Below, piece after piece: positions 24,808 to 36,673 of a stretch of 64,000 bases of DNA. The position numbers and the translations under genes are program-made. Under the pieces are notes generated by a model, which saw only the letters and a list, made by a program, of their open reading frames with translations, did no database searches and had not been told where the DNA came from. Each line of letters opens with the position of its first letter. Position 1 is the first letter of the stretch. Where the stretch lies: the NCBI RefSeq assembly GCF_964340395.1, contig NC_135566.1, positions 20,168,797 to 20,232,796 of the forward strand, given 5' to 3'. The DNA comes from Glandiceps talaboti (Eukaryota > Hemichordata > Enteropneusta > Spengelidae).

Positions 24808-25015
24808 TACATTGTTACGTTAACTGCGCATGCGCAGAATTGCATCCATCATTCAACCGTGCGTCCAACATTGGTGTAATATTGGGTCTTCTAAAAAGTT
24901 GAACAGTCTAAAACTGGGTATTGGTTTTGGGTCAAAATTTGTCTAAAATGGGGTCTGGGGTTGACAGCATTGGCTACACCCCCCTACCAGACCTGGCCAG
25001 TGGTACCCCCCCCCG
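24320..25015. mobile_element. 696-bp hAT-like non-autonomous insertion
   Basis: Bounded by the 8-bp direct repeat CACAGAGC (24312-24319 and 25016-25023). The uninterrupted right arm of the host element has a single matching site (ACGGAGC context), so this is an occupied/empty pair. Ends are poly-G: ctcgggggg at the left, ccccccccg at the right. Inside are two copies of gtctaaaatggggtc (near 24477 and 24943) and an (AAT)n tract. An 8-bp duplication is the hAT signature; P-like elements also make 8 bp. Confidence 0.7.
24741..24804. repeat. (AAT)n microsatellite
   Basis: About 21 units inside the hAT-like insertion. Confidence 0.95.
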
Positions 25016-25318
25016 CACAGAGCATGCCAGTTGCTAGAAAAATATATCTAATACTAAGCATAAATTCGAATACTTACAACCAAATACATATACATATCGA
25101 TTACATACGTACCAAAGTATTTAATATTCAATTTTAATGGGTTTCTCATCATTACATGGGCCTAGCACAGGTGATGATTCACTGACAACTATCGGACATA
25201 CAGTTGCTACGCATCGGCCATTTTGAATGTAACGATTCTTATGCTCACTGTGACTATCGCATGTTTTGTGAAAACATTACTCATGATTTTTTTAAGGGTG
25301 TACTCATGTATTGCCCCT

Positions 25319-25474
25319 ATGGAGGCTATTGAAAGTGTCGTCAGTGAAGGGCATAACGTCATCATTCTTGGCCAGGCAGGGACTGGTAGAACCTGTATTC
25401 TAAAACGGCTTGCCAAATTGAAAAGTAATGATGCGATGACAGCCACTACAGGAATTGCTGCCAGCCTCCTGTAA
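25319..25474 (+). pseudogene. PIF1-like helicase exon fragment
   Basis: Reads MEAIESVVSEGHNVIIL, then GQAGTGRT and TATTGIAASLL before a stop. GxxGTGKT/S is the Walker A motif of PIF1/RRM3-type SF1 helicases and A-TGIAA is their motif Ia, so the family call is good for such a short piece. The Walker Lys is replaced by Arg, which would be expected to impair ATP hydrolysis. The reading frame ends in CT|GTAAAC, a usable splice donor, so it may be a captured exon rather than random decay. It sits in the loop of the long-TIR element. Confidence 0.6.
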
Positions 25475-25882
25475 ACTGAGTGTAACTATTGTGCAGTACG
25501 GCCTGTCGACCCGCAAAACAATGATACTGCTGTAGCTGTAAACTGAATCGTGAGATTCAAAATGGTCGATGTGTAGCAACTGTAAGTCCGACAGTTGTCA
25601 GTAAATTATCACCTGTGCTCGGCCCTTGTGATGATGAGAAATCCACCAAATTTGGATATTGAATACTTTGGTACGTATTCAATCGACGTGCATATGTATT
25701 TGGTCTCAAGTATTTGAATTTATCCTTGTTTTGTTACGTTTTTTGTGACTTGTTTTCTAGCAACTGGCATGCTCCGTGTCAAACCTTACCTTACGGGCTC
25801 GATGTTCAGCCTGATGGCCTCACTGTCGTAGTTCTCCACATTTCCACAGTTCTCTCTGATCTAACAACTTCAGGAGGGCCTG

Positions 25883-26062
25883 TATAGTACCCCAGGCAGA
25901 CTGTCAACATGATTTCTTTAGACCGAGTTTACATGTATGGTCAGCTAGAGTGCAAAAAAAACTAGGATAAACTCACCCCTCACTCATCAAATCCAACGTG
26001 TTACGATGTTATGAAAAGTTCAAAGGTTATCCACTTTTACCCACAGCCCAAACACGCATCAA
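25883..26062. repeat. Dispersed repeat R, copy 2
   Basis: Same orientation and content as 7225-7445, slightly shorter. It begins 10 bp after the long-TIR element. Confidence 0.75.
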
Positions 26063-26711
26063 ATACATCGCCTGAATTGAATCCGTGAATCTCATATCAA
26101 TTAAATCGCTGCTGACAACAATGTAGTCAAAAAATTAACTTTCAGTTGTGATGTAAGAAGAGAAGTGGGTCTTAGAGGAGTAAAACGGGAAAAGTTGGGT
26201 AAGTTATTGAGAATAATGTCTGGCGATGTTGACCTAAGTCTCGTAAATGTCGCGAGCGAGTCAATCCTAATCTTCGCACTGACTCACCTGGGCACTTAGA
26301 ATCCGTTGACCCCGATGTATCGACCAATATATATCTTCCCAGCTCATGCTACGTACACCTTCCTTTCCATGAAGTAAACATCTTACTGAGTTGAACAATG
26401 GCTTTATACTCGTACTCCGTCCCCTCGTCAACACACTGACGTGCTAACATGCATGGTTGCAACACTGTTGCATATCGAACTATTGTGTGGGTCCCCGAGT
26501 GACAATTTTGACACTGATGGTTTTACTATAATGTTGAGTAAGAGGCAAAATACAGTACAGTGAAAAATTATTAGTTAACGAGACAAATGCGCATGCGTGT
26601 TGGTAGTTTCATCCTTTTATTCTATTAACAGAGAAGTAACAAGATATGCTAATTTATCTCTATCATACACGTATTGCCTTGCTATGAGAGCACTAGTAGA
26701 CGCCTATTACC
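26063..26711. other. Non-coding spacer
   Basis: No gene or repeat family recognised. Confidence 0.4.
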
Positions 26712-27141
26712 ACAGGTGTCTTAAGTCCACAGAAAGTATGTTACATAGCAAAATAATATTATTGTATTTATATTCTTTATGTCGTTATGAGCAAAATATA
26801 TAATTTTATGTTCATTCTGTATGTTATGAGCAATGCTATTATTTTATTTGCAAATGCTTTTATTTTATTTACACTCACAAATACTTGCGTTATGAGGGCT
26901 CGTGTTACGTTTATGTCGTACATTATTACTTTATTTGCTAACGTTAAGTCTTCATGCAGTGCCTCGCACCGTTTTCTCACTAGAGGCGTTACATTTAAAT
27001 AAAATATGTGTTTGTAAATAAAATAATAACATATAGAATGTAAATAAAATAATATATTTTGTTCATAATGACATACGGAATGTAAATAAAAGAATGGTGT
27101 TTTGATATGTAACATACTTTCTGTGGACTTAAGACACATTA
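26712..27141. mobile_element. Hairpin-type MITE
   Basis: Terminal inverted repeats gtgtcttaagtccacagaa (left, 26718) and its complement (right, ending about 27138) extend inward for roughly 130 bp as AT-rich imperfect arms. The centre (about 26870-27000) is unique and contains gcgttatgagggctcgtg. No transposase. Confidence 0.65.
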
Positions 27142-30014
27142 TTATAAAATATCTTCATTCAGGGTAAAACTCAATAAGCGTTACAAACAACGCAGAGAGT
27201 TGCAGGATCGGCTTCTTTCAATTGAGGCCCTCATACTTCAAATCAACAATCACACAAAAGTCCACTTACAAATACTAAAACACATTAGGACATAAAATAC
27301 ACATATTGTGACAATATAGCTCCAGAAAAATAAAATAACTGCTCGGCAGACATGTGGTTTTACCAGGGTAAAAATAGTAGTATAATATATCATGTAATAT
27401 ATACTTATTACCGATGAAAACCCCGCCCTAACGGCAGCATTGATGCAAGTCACCTACTTTTCAGCTTTTTTTTTGAACATTGAGACGACATCGTAAGCAT
27501 CGGGAGTGGGTAGGGAGAGTTCTACTAATGTAATACTGACCAAGGCAAAAATTAGACTATCCGAGGTAAGTAAGTACTGTTGATATACTTCTAAAAACCC
27601 ATAACCATATCCCTAGAATAGAGTGACTCAAAATACAGATTGTAGCCCACAATTACTGATATTATTTCAGTCCCGAAACTTGTCCACTCTCTGTGGATAC
27701 CAGGCTCAATACACAGCGCCAGGTATTGCGTTGTCTTTTAAATAAGTTAGGTATAGATTAAAGCAATATTAAGTTGGTTCCAGTTTATCAATCATGTCTC
27801 AGACAATCAAAGATGTGCGAAACCAAACTTGTTAGTGCGTGCTCGCTAGATTAGAACACTGTTTTTCCTGCGCAGTAAAGACGTACAGTCAAAAACCCGC
27901 CCTCAACGTTAAACATGGTTATATGTAAGTACAGACGCAAAGTTCTGCGCATAGTTGCACAGTGGTTCTACTGTCTACATAGGGGTGGACAAAAGTAGGC
28001 ACTTCGGATGTACATGACTAAAACGATCGTCAAAAGTTTGTGTACAACAGTAGAGCAAGAAAATAAAAACATTCTCACCATAATAACACATAGATATACT
28101 TCATTTCATAAATTGAAATATGTGTTCTGCTCTTTTCCCAAACCAAAACGAAAGAGTTATATTCGTCCCTCTAAAATCAAGCTGTCATTTATTGCCAAAA
28201 ACACCTTCAGTTTTATTAAAAGTCTGGCCACAATTTTGAGAGTCTGGCACCATTTTGACCTCGAAATAGGACGAACATATGAGTCATTTATCCATACATC
28301 TCACGTTATATCTCCATTGTTGAAACAGTTTAAATGTTTATTTCACGTAAGGAAATTGTTCATGTTTATTACGTAGTGTGGTCAATGTGAAACATCGATA
28401 TGCATGTCTCTGAAATAAACCGATTCACCAACACCATCATACAATGTACATGCAAATACCGCGGGAAATTCGTGGCATGGCTCGAAATTCGCGGCATGGC
28501 TCGAAAATAAAGTATTCCGTACTTTCGAATAGACCTAAATGACGCTTCAAATATTTCATAATGTTTGCATACGAGTGAACCACAATGATTGAAACGATCC
28601 GTGCTATGTCCGTACTACTACTAGGGCGACATGAAATGATGATCTTACTGTTTTTTAGTGTTTGGTGTAGGGTGACTTGGTTTGAGCGGACATCTTTTTT
28701 ATGTTAATCTTTTCAAGTATTATTTCTGAAAAAGTGCCTTTTAGATGTTCACAGAGATGTAAATATAATTTTTTTTTTTAAAAAAGGAAAGAACTACTCA
28801 TCAAATAGTACTCATTAATATGCTACCACCAGTACCTATTCATCCACTGAACCTTCCAGCACCTCCAGCTAGCTAGCTAGCTCTGCTTAGAGGCATTTTG
28901 GCACAGCAATCACTGCATGCCACTGCACTGTACAACCCGGCCTAAAGCTAGACAATGTTGATTTGGGGTACAAAAATAGAAATAGACCCCCTGACTGAAC
29001 CGTGAAGAAATGTTACCTTGGATACTGTTTTTCATGGGGAGACAATGTAGGTTATTTTTATACAACTTGTATATAACTTTGTTGCAATTTGAATTTAGGG
29101 TTACATGATACGTAAACATGATCACAAGACATTTCAATTTATACTGCACAGTACAGTTGGCCTGACAGATGGAAAATAATCTTATTTGTGATTGAATACA
29201 TCTACTGAAACACATGACTATCAATTCAGTAAGTTTACATTGGCAGGGTATTACTATATTGATACAGGGATGTAATGGGGGAGGGGAGGGAGGGGGTGGG
29301 TTCCAATGGAAATGAATACTGAACGTACTAAACATAGCAACTGATGACCCAATCAGTTGGGAATTTAAAGTTCAACAACCCCATTTTGTTTGTTTTGGTT
29401 ATTTTTTATACTTGAACATTTATCACAAGGAACCATTACAAAAAAGCAAATAAATAAAATAAATATATAAATAAATAAAATAAACATGCAGAAACAAACT
29501 TAATATGCGTGAGGAAATGAAAATATTTTTTGAGAAAGAATGCTTATATACATTTATTTGTATACCTACACATGTATATACAGGTGTGTGTATACATGTA
29601 TTACTTATTACTATGTTTCTATATACTTTTGAGGGAGTATATAGAACAGTGTGCATTGCTCCGATAGTGTACAGGCCTGTATATGCATGAACAAATATAC
29701 ATGTACATGTATACAGATATTCATGATTATTAGTTTCAATTTCATATTATCATGCAAATGTATTTTAATTTTTAATTTTATTCATTAATTTATTAAGTTG
29801 CTTTTTTTTCTTGTTCTTTTTTTGGTTTGGCTTCCTGTGCATTCTTATGAGTTTTCATTTAATTTTTGTGTTTTTTTAAAACTATATTTACAATTCGATC
29901 AATTTAGATGTAAAAAGATCATACATCTACCTTGAAATTAGGATTTTCGTCAGCCATTTTTACATCGTTTTTAATAAACAATTGTTCAAAGTCTTCATTA
30001 AGTTATTTTGGTAG

Positions 30015-30053
<39 letters not shown>

Positions 30054-30522
30054 GCACATGCACATGCACATGCACACACATAGACAAATACAATCAATCT
30101 TTATGTTTATTGGTTTAGTATGGAACATTTCTTTTCGGAGGATGTGGCTGTGAAAAAAACCATTTGGTTTGGTTGGCCTTCATGAAATCCAGTTAAGTTG
30201 GTAACATATTTAAATGGGTTAATTCCAAAGATATCCCTAGTAGACCATTTTAATGATTGATTGTTGTCCTTTGGAAAGGCCTGTATGATTTGGTTCTAGT
30301 GAGTAATGTGAGTAATAATAAGCCCTTAAACTTTGGTGAGATGTCTCGAGCAGCACAGGTTGTGGTACAGGTATTTCTGATGATCCATTGACATGTCAGT
30401 TGATACATTGGCTCTCAGGTAGGTTGTCTGCAGTCAGTATTGAGATGGCCATCATTGACCTCAGTATTTGGATTGTATTTCTGTCTCTTTACTGTTTGTT
30501 CTTTCTCTTACATGCACTACTC
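27142..30522. other. Long intergenic stretch without recognised genes
   Basis: No coding exon was recognised. It contains a small tandem duplication aaattcg(t/c)ggcatggctcg near 28468-28505, an AGCT run at 28868, a (CA)n plus (GCACAT)n repeat at 30017-30074 and AT-rich sequence between. Open frames here lack family motifs and splice context. Confidence 0.4.
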
Positions 30523-33120
30523 TTAGATGTTCATGATGGAAGCAAAAGTGACAATATTTGCTGCCCAATGTACCAATTTAGCTGATCTGAAATAAATATC
30601 AAAATATGTCAATCAGTATTTTTATGTGTATTAAAGTTTCTGCAAAATGTCAAGAATAAAATTTGGTTGTCACTTCCACTTAAGTTAATTTCACTGGTTT
30701 TAATAAGAGATGGGGTACAGACTGTTTTCAAAGAATTATAATGTATTAATTCCTTAGCCTTACCTGTCAACTGATGTGGATTTATAGAGTGGATGACTCA
30801 GGACATTGAGTAGTAGTATGTAGTCATTTACCTTATTTCTAATGATTTGCTCCATGTATCTATTTTGATCACTAAAATTTACACTATTCTCTGTAAAGTA
30901 TGGCGCATCACTGCAGAATTAAAAGTATTCACATGACAAGGGAAATAGTCAATTTTAGTCAGTTTCTAATAAAGGAAAGCTAATGGTTAATCATATTATT
31001 AGCTACATGCACACATTTACCCTGACTTAATCAGATGGAGTTAAATCTTACCACCAGTTAAACAAGAAAGTAAGGCAGAAATTGTGTAATAAATATGTTG
31101 GATGCTTGGAGAAAAAAAATATTCGATGATACAAGGAAAGATGGAAGTGATAACAAATTATGTACTTTAATAGGATTTTCAAGAATACATTTAAGTTTGA
31201 AGACTTTTACACATAATGTAGAAATTTCTTAGGTGAAATTTAGGCTAAGTGATCATAATTTGGGTATAGAAATATGAAGAAAAAGCAAACCAAGATTACC
31301 TAGGCTATGAAGGAAAGAGTTTTCATAGATACAAGAATAATAAAATAGATTGTGAGTTTCACTTGATGGAATTATTTTGTTCCAGATTTGTAATTGAAAT
31401 CAATACTTCCATTATCTCACATACAGAAAACGTCTTGAAAATGACACTGGAATACAATTATCTTGACCTTCAACGCGGGTATTTTTAAGAAACACTGCTA
31501 TGTGTTGTGCTCTCCGGTAGCTCCACGCAACAGATAAAAGTCGCTTGTATACAATGTATAATTGTTTATGCTCTTCAGTTGTGAACCTTGTAGTTTTTCA
31601 AATAGTCTTTTCATGAATTGTCACCCTATCACACACTCTCTGTTAGTGTGTGTTGATGAGCAATATGTATAGTAACAATTGACTGATTGATTGATTTCAA
31701 TGAACATCATATGGATATAATACCCTCTATAGTGGCCTGAATAATGAAAAACATAAATTAAAATAATACCAGTATATTATAGTTGTGCAGTGATAGTACA
31801 TATTTCAGGGTAAAATATACATAGTATCACTTTCACAGGCAACTTTACAAATCTGATTATCGTTATCCTATAAAATGACAAAAAATGTATCTCTTTATCT
31901 GTTGTCAGTGCATATTTCATACATATTTAACACTGAAACATTAAATTTCAGAATAGGTAAATATCAAATGAAAGCATGTATTTTTAACTCCAAAACATAC
32001 TTATATGATTGTATGTCTATACCACAATATTGCGATGTGAATGAAAATGGTTAAGTGTTGGAACCTGGATGAGTTGATTTCGAATTCCTTAACTTAGTTA
32101 AATGGGATAATATATGGCAATATTTTATAAATGAACATTAAATTTGAGTGGGAGATATTACATTTAAAGATAAATTTAAGATGACATATTAAACTTTTAA
32201 TGTGTAACCTCAAATTTAAAAATGTCGCATTTTGTCCGAGTTCACAGATTTGCATGTAAATACAGAATTAGAAGAAATTGGTCTATAATCAGGTTGGGTC
32301 AGAAAACTAGCAGACATCTTCATTTGAGTCTGTTTTTAGTAATCATGCTACAAGACTTAATATACCAGGTAATATTACATACACTGCCTTCTGCCTAATA
32401 GTATTGTATTTATACACAAACTACTCATATTCAACTACAGTTATAGCATCATAGAATGTATAAATGCATGCAATATCAATATTATAGAAGGCAATACCTT
32501 ACCTGGCTTGATTGCTTGTTGATGTACGTACAACTGGGTCTGGCTGTTTCCGTCTGATGAGTTGATAGCTCCAAGCTTCAGCTAAATGATTATGCAGGGT
32601 ATAAAGTAGTTGTTGAATCATTGAATGAATATTCAAAATATTCCATAAATATGACAGGGACCATTGCCACTAATCATGAAACTGAGTGTTATTTATTCAA
32701 GTAGTCCAAAATGTTCTCAAGCATGGCTATGACATTGTGCTTTTACACATATTTTCCCATCACAGTTATCGGCATTTCAAATTGCATTCTTTTCTCAAAT
32801 CCCTGGTTTGCAAGGTAGTACAGAGTTCGCTCCGTGGAATCTTTTCAATTATAGCAATATATACTTTCACCTTCTTTGCATATGTGGTATCCATGTTCTA
32901 TCCATCATTGTTCTGCGACCCCGGAGTCTGTGTTGATGATACATTTCATCAATGATCAAGTCTAAAAATTATAAGATAGTTCCTCTTACGGGCAACAAGT
33001 AATGGTTGTATATCTGATTTTCTTCACAGGGAATTTTGAAACTCAATTGTATGAAATTACCTTACCTAAATTCATCCCTAAATCTCCAAGAGCGTATGCA
33101 ATGTTTCGCCTGAAACACAT
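30523..33120 (-). CDS. Four-exon gene, 101-aa unrecognised protein
   Basis: Exons: 33120-33066, 32581-32503, 30871-30764, 30586-30523; lengths 55, 79, 108 and 64 bp sum to exactly 102 codons with the stop. Each donor is strong (TTAG|GTAAGG, CCAG|GTAAGG, ACAG|GTAAGG), acceptors are atttag, attttag and tttcag, and every phase matches. The protein starts MCFRRNIAYALGDLG, has AEAWSYQLIRRKQP, a central helix-like MEQIIRNKVNDYILLLN and ends VHWAANIVTFASIMNI with a weakly hydrophobic C-terminus. The start region has CCGGAAGT and a second ACTTCCGG nearby, ETS-like promoter motifs common in housekeeping genes. I do not recognise the family. The 3' end could differ if exon 4 is spliced further. Confidence 0.65.
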
Positions 33121-33859
33121 GTATGACTACACTTTACTTCCGGGTTTGCTTCACGCGTTCGCATTACGTTTGTCAAGCGTCTAATGTAAGTATATAATAC
33201 TTCCGGTATATTTACTGATGTGTTATAGTGTCAAAATGTTGAAGAGACCTTACACACTTGGTACTCACACTCTGCAAATTTGACAGCAGAAAACAAGACG
33301 CCGTATAAAGTCAGATTGTTCCACTTTTAATAATCCTGTTAATTAACTACAAATATCAACACACCATTCTTATTTTTACAACACGTGATGTTTTCTCAAC
33401 GGAGCACTTCCACAGCTAAATCAGACAAATGTAACAAAGTACATACGGAGACGATCTATAAGGTGGAAGTAAATTCAATAAATCTTGCATACGACATTGC
33501 GAGAAATGGCGTCTGTTCGCTTGAAAGGTATATCCCATACAAGAAATGTTACAGTATTGCCTCTTTTCAACAAATACACATGTGTATACATGATATTCAA
33601 TTTTTAGAACCATATATCACATTCCTGGCCAATAAAATGAACATGGTTTTTTAACTATAACATTCGTTATGAATACAACTTACCAAATCCACCAAATCTA
33701 TTCGTAATGACTCGAAGTGTTATTTTAGTTTAAGAAACAGAGGGGGATAAGATAAGATATTTGCGTTGTATTTGTTTGTTTGTTTGATAAGTATAAGGGA
33801 AATACAGAAACGTTACTTACATATAGACTATGTCTACTCGGGTCTATCGTCTAATCATC
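33121..33859. other. Upstream region of the 101-aa gene
   Basis: Contains acttccggg (33138) and cttccggtat (33202) near the presumed transcription start of the minus-strand gene. No other feature recognised. Confidence 0.4.
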
Positions 33860-33903
33860 ATACATACATACATACATACATACATACATACATACGTACA
33901 TAC

Positions 33904-33934
<31 letters not shown>

Positions 33935-34013
33935 CATACATACATACATACATATACATACATACATACATACATACATACATACATACATACATACATA
34001 CCACCCCACCACC

Positions 34014-34062
<49 letters not shown>
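33860..34062. repeat. (CATA)n, (CCA)n, (CAA)n compound microsatellite
   Basis: About 140 bp of CATA, then CCA (about 34003-34028) and CAA (to 34062). Confidence 0.95.
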
Positions 34063-34064
<2 letters not shown>

Positions 34065-35108
34065 TAGCTGAGGACAAAAATTCCATAATATGATCAAAGG
34101 TTCGGTGGAAAAATATACTACTCATTAAATTACTTTTAATTTTATTCTATGAGTTCAACTCGTCACTTTTAATCTAATTGGCATTATATACATTAAATAC
34201 ATTAGTATTTAGTCAAATTAAAGTACGGTATCAATATATGTCACTCATTTAGACAATATGTCTGCCTTAAGCAGTTAATTTAATAAAAGTTGTTGTAAAT
34301 CTAACCTAACTGAAAGAACACAAACATTTGTTCTGTTCGTTCAGGGATCACTTAATAAGCAGGTCTAAAAAGTCATATCACAACTTGCAATTACTATGCA
34401 GAACAATCACAACCAGTTTCATGTCTGTGTTCACTGGCTCTGTTTAATACAACCACACAGAAACAATAAGAAACTGCACATGCTACACTTTAAGATAGCA
34501 AGATTGAATGAGAACAGTTTATTTTGACATTTTATTAAATGTAGGGAAACTATAACGCATGCCATATGCATAGCACAGACATCAAATGCTGACGTCAGAA
34601 CATTGATGCCTGGGTGCCTGTGTCTAGTTGCAGTGCATGTCAATGGTTTGTTTCATTTATACGATTAAGCAAGAAATTGCAATTGTATGCAGATTCTTAT
34701 TGGTTTCGAATTTCTGTGTGACTGTATTAAAGAGAGCCAGTGAACTCTAACATGAAATGGGTTGTAAAAGGTTATGATACCTCTTTGCCACCTTAGTGGC
34801 TGTTGGCAATTAATGCACGAAGATGACATAATGTAGGTATTGAAAGTCTAGAGTTTAAATTAATTAAACTCAAACAAAATGATGTTCTGTATTTGATCAG
34901 AATTGGTAAGTATGTGTTACTATTTATTACTTGGCTGTAACACCAAGTGATCCTAAGAAATGTGAATCATTTTGTGTACAAATATATTCTGATGGTAAAA
35001 AGGTAAATTGAATCACTAGCAAATGATCCATATACAGTATATGAAACATTCTATACCAATACAGACCACGATTACTTAGATAATTGAGACAAGGCCCGAC
35101 CGACCGAC
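34063..35108. other. Non-coding spacer
   Basis: Nothing recognised on either strand. Confidence 0.4.
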
Positions 35109-35117
35109 TGATCGACT

Positions 35118-35119
35118 GA

Positions 35120-35197
<78 letters not shown>

Positions 35198-35377
35198 GGC
35201 AGGCAGGCAGACAGACAGGCAGACAGACAGACAGACATACAGACAGACATACAGACAGACAGACAGACAGACAGGCAGGCAGACAGACAGACAGACAGAC
35301 AGACAGACAGGCAGACGGACGGACGGACGGACGGGCGGGCTGGCATGCAGACAGACAGACAGGCGGACGAACGGACA

Positions 35378-35408
<31 letters not shown>

Positions 35409-35420
35409 TATTATTATTAT
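35118..35420. repeat. CAGC/CAGA/CATA compound microsatellite
   Basis: Tetranucleotide tracts (agcc, agac, aggc, gacg, cata) passing into (TTA)n; long frames on the minus strand are artefacts of the repeat. Confidence 0.95.
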
Positions 35421-35769
35421 TATTATTTACCAAGCCGTGTACACAAGAAGTGACATTGGCCAGGAAATATACCAAAATAAACACTGATGTTTACAATGTC
35501 TTGAAAATATTAAGTATATCACTGAGATATCATAGCTGTGACACTTGCTAGAGTATCATCTACAAATGAAAAATTGTACTTAAATAGAGAATGATTATCA
35601 AATTTAAGTAACTGCGACTGTAAACTAAATAAAATGTCCAAGTATTCATCTCTTATCTCTATCATTTTTGCACAGTAATGCACAGTGAAATTCATCTCCA
35701 ATACTCGAACTACACAAGGTGCATAATCTCTGTTTCCTTTTAATGTTCTTATAACGGCCAGTTTCAATT

Positions 35770-35960
35770 GGCAATATATGGTATTAAATCCTTAATTGTA
35801 CCATTATGTGTATTCAGTACGTTAGTGTAAGCAAACAGAGCTCTCAAAGCTTTATTCTTCAAAGCCACTCTAGTATTTTTGAAATTGCCTGAAGAGGTTA
35901 ATGAAATACCAAAATAAGTGTATGATGCAACAGTATCCTCAATTTTTGAAACGTATATTT
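35770..35960 (-). pseudogene. LINE reverse-transcriptase C-terminal fragment
   Basis: On the minus strand a short frame reads YTYFGISLTSSGNFKNTR followed by ALKNKALRALFAYTNVLN. The Y-G-I-x-(F/L)-(T/S)-SSG-F pattern is the region just after the RT palm in many non-LTR retrotransposons. Stops follow near 35780. It abuts a MITE at 35967, which may have inserted into it. Confidence 0.5.
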
Positions 35961-35966
35961 CTTAAA

Positions 35967-36385
35967 CCTGCACTAGCTGCAAACAGGACATATATTGTAA
36001 TCAAATAACCAATTATGCTCACTAGAAATTTGCCATTTACTTAAAATAAAGACATTGCATATGTTAATTACTGGTCAATATTATCTGTAAGAAGTTTAGT
36101 GTTAAGTTGAAATCTTGAGCGAAAGCTTAATTGGTGTTGATCGAATCTACCACCATGTTATAACTGTACTAGTTGTAACTTGAATATTATTTTTCGATCA
36201 GACAACCACAATAAATTCACTGAAAATTGTTAAAATACTAATAATTAGATCGATAGTCAATATTAGCCAGAGGCAGTACAGAAACAGGATTAAATCTCAT
36301 CTCTGTCGAGGGCGCTGAGTTTTGGGTGCAGACCAAAAAATCAATTTGATTTGATCTATTGTGTATACAGCTACAAAAGTACGTT
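35967..36385. mobile_element. MITE family M, truncated copy
   Basis: Begins cctgcactagctgcaa and is collinear with the complete copy at 61057-61456 (shared ttttcgatcagacaaccac and ggtgcagaccaaaa blocks). The right terminal repeat is missing. Confidence 0.6.
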
Positions 36386-36673
36386 TATCCATAAGTACGC
36401 ATGATGCAATACTATTCAGGATGTACAATATATATTACGAGTACGTTATTGTACTAAACGAGACATTCTATTTAACAAAATCGTTCAAGTCACAGCTAGT
36501 ATGGATTTAAATATATTTTGCAATCGTTTGTTTCTTATATTGAATCTTTTAGTCGACTAAGTATTAGTAAGTTAATTTTAATAGACATTTTTATAGGTGA
36601 TATACAACTTTGTTATGGTAATAAATGAATAAATAAAGGAATGGGAATATTTGTTACACAATATGAAGTGAAA

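Larger units (their letters stand above)
24208..25872. mobile_element. Long-TIR element carrying a helicase exon
   Basis: Left arm (24208-24319 plus 25024-25237) and right arm (25545-25872) are imperfect reverse complements over about 330 bp, including gagaactacgacagtgagg, the tgatgaga region and a caacatttgg-free block reading tacgtaccaaagtatt on one side and its inverse on the other. The 307-bp centre holds a PIF1-like exon. The left arm is split by an 8-bp-duplicating insertion. Long arms around a gene fragment resemble Pack-type MULE elements, but no target duplication was found for the whole unit. Confidence 0.65.

Noticed and set aside
29423-29690. Short frames around 29.5 kb on both strands
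   Set aside because: AT-rich low-complexity sequence with TATACA repeats; no coding evidence.
34927-35484. 185-aa Cys/Leu/Ser-rich frame on the minus strand
   Set aside because: Its core is a translated CAGA/CAGC microsatellite; the flanking parts have no splice context or family motifs.
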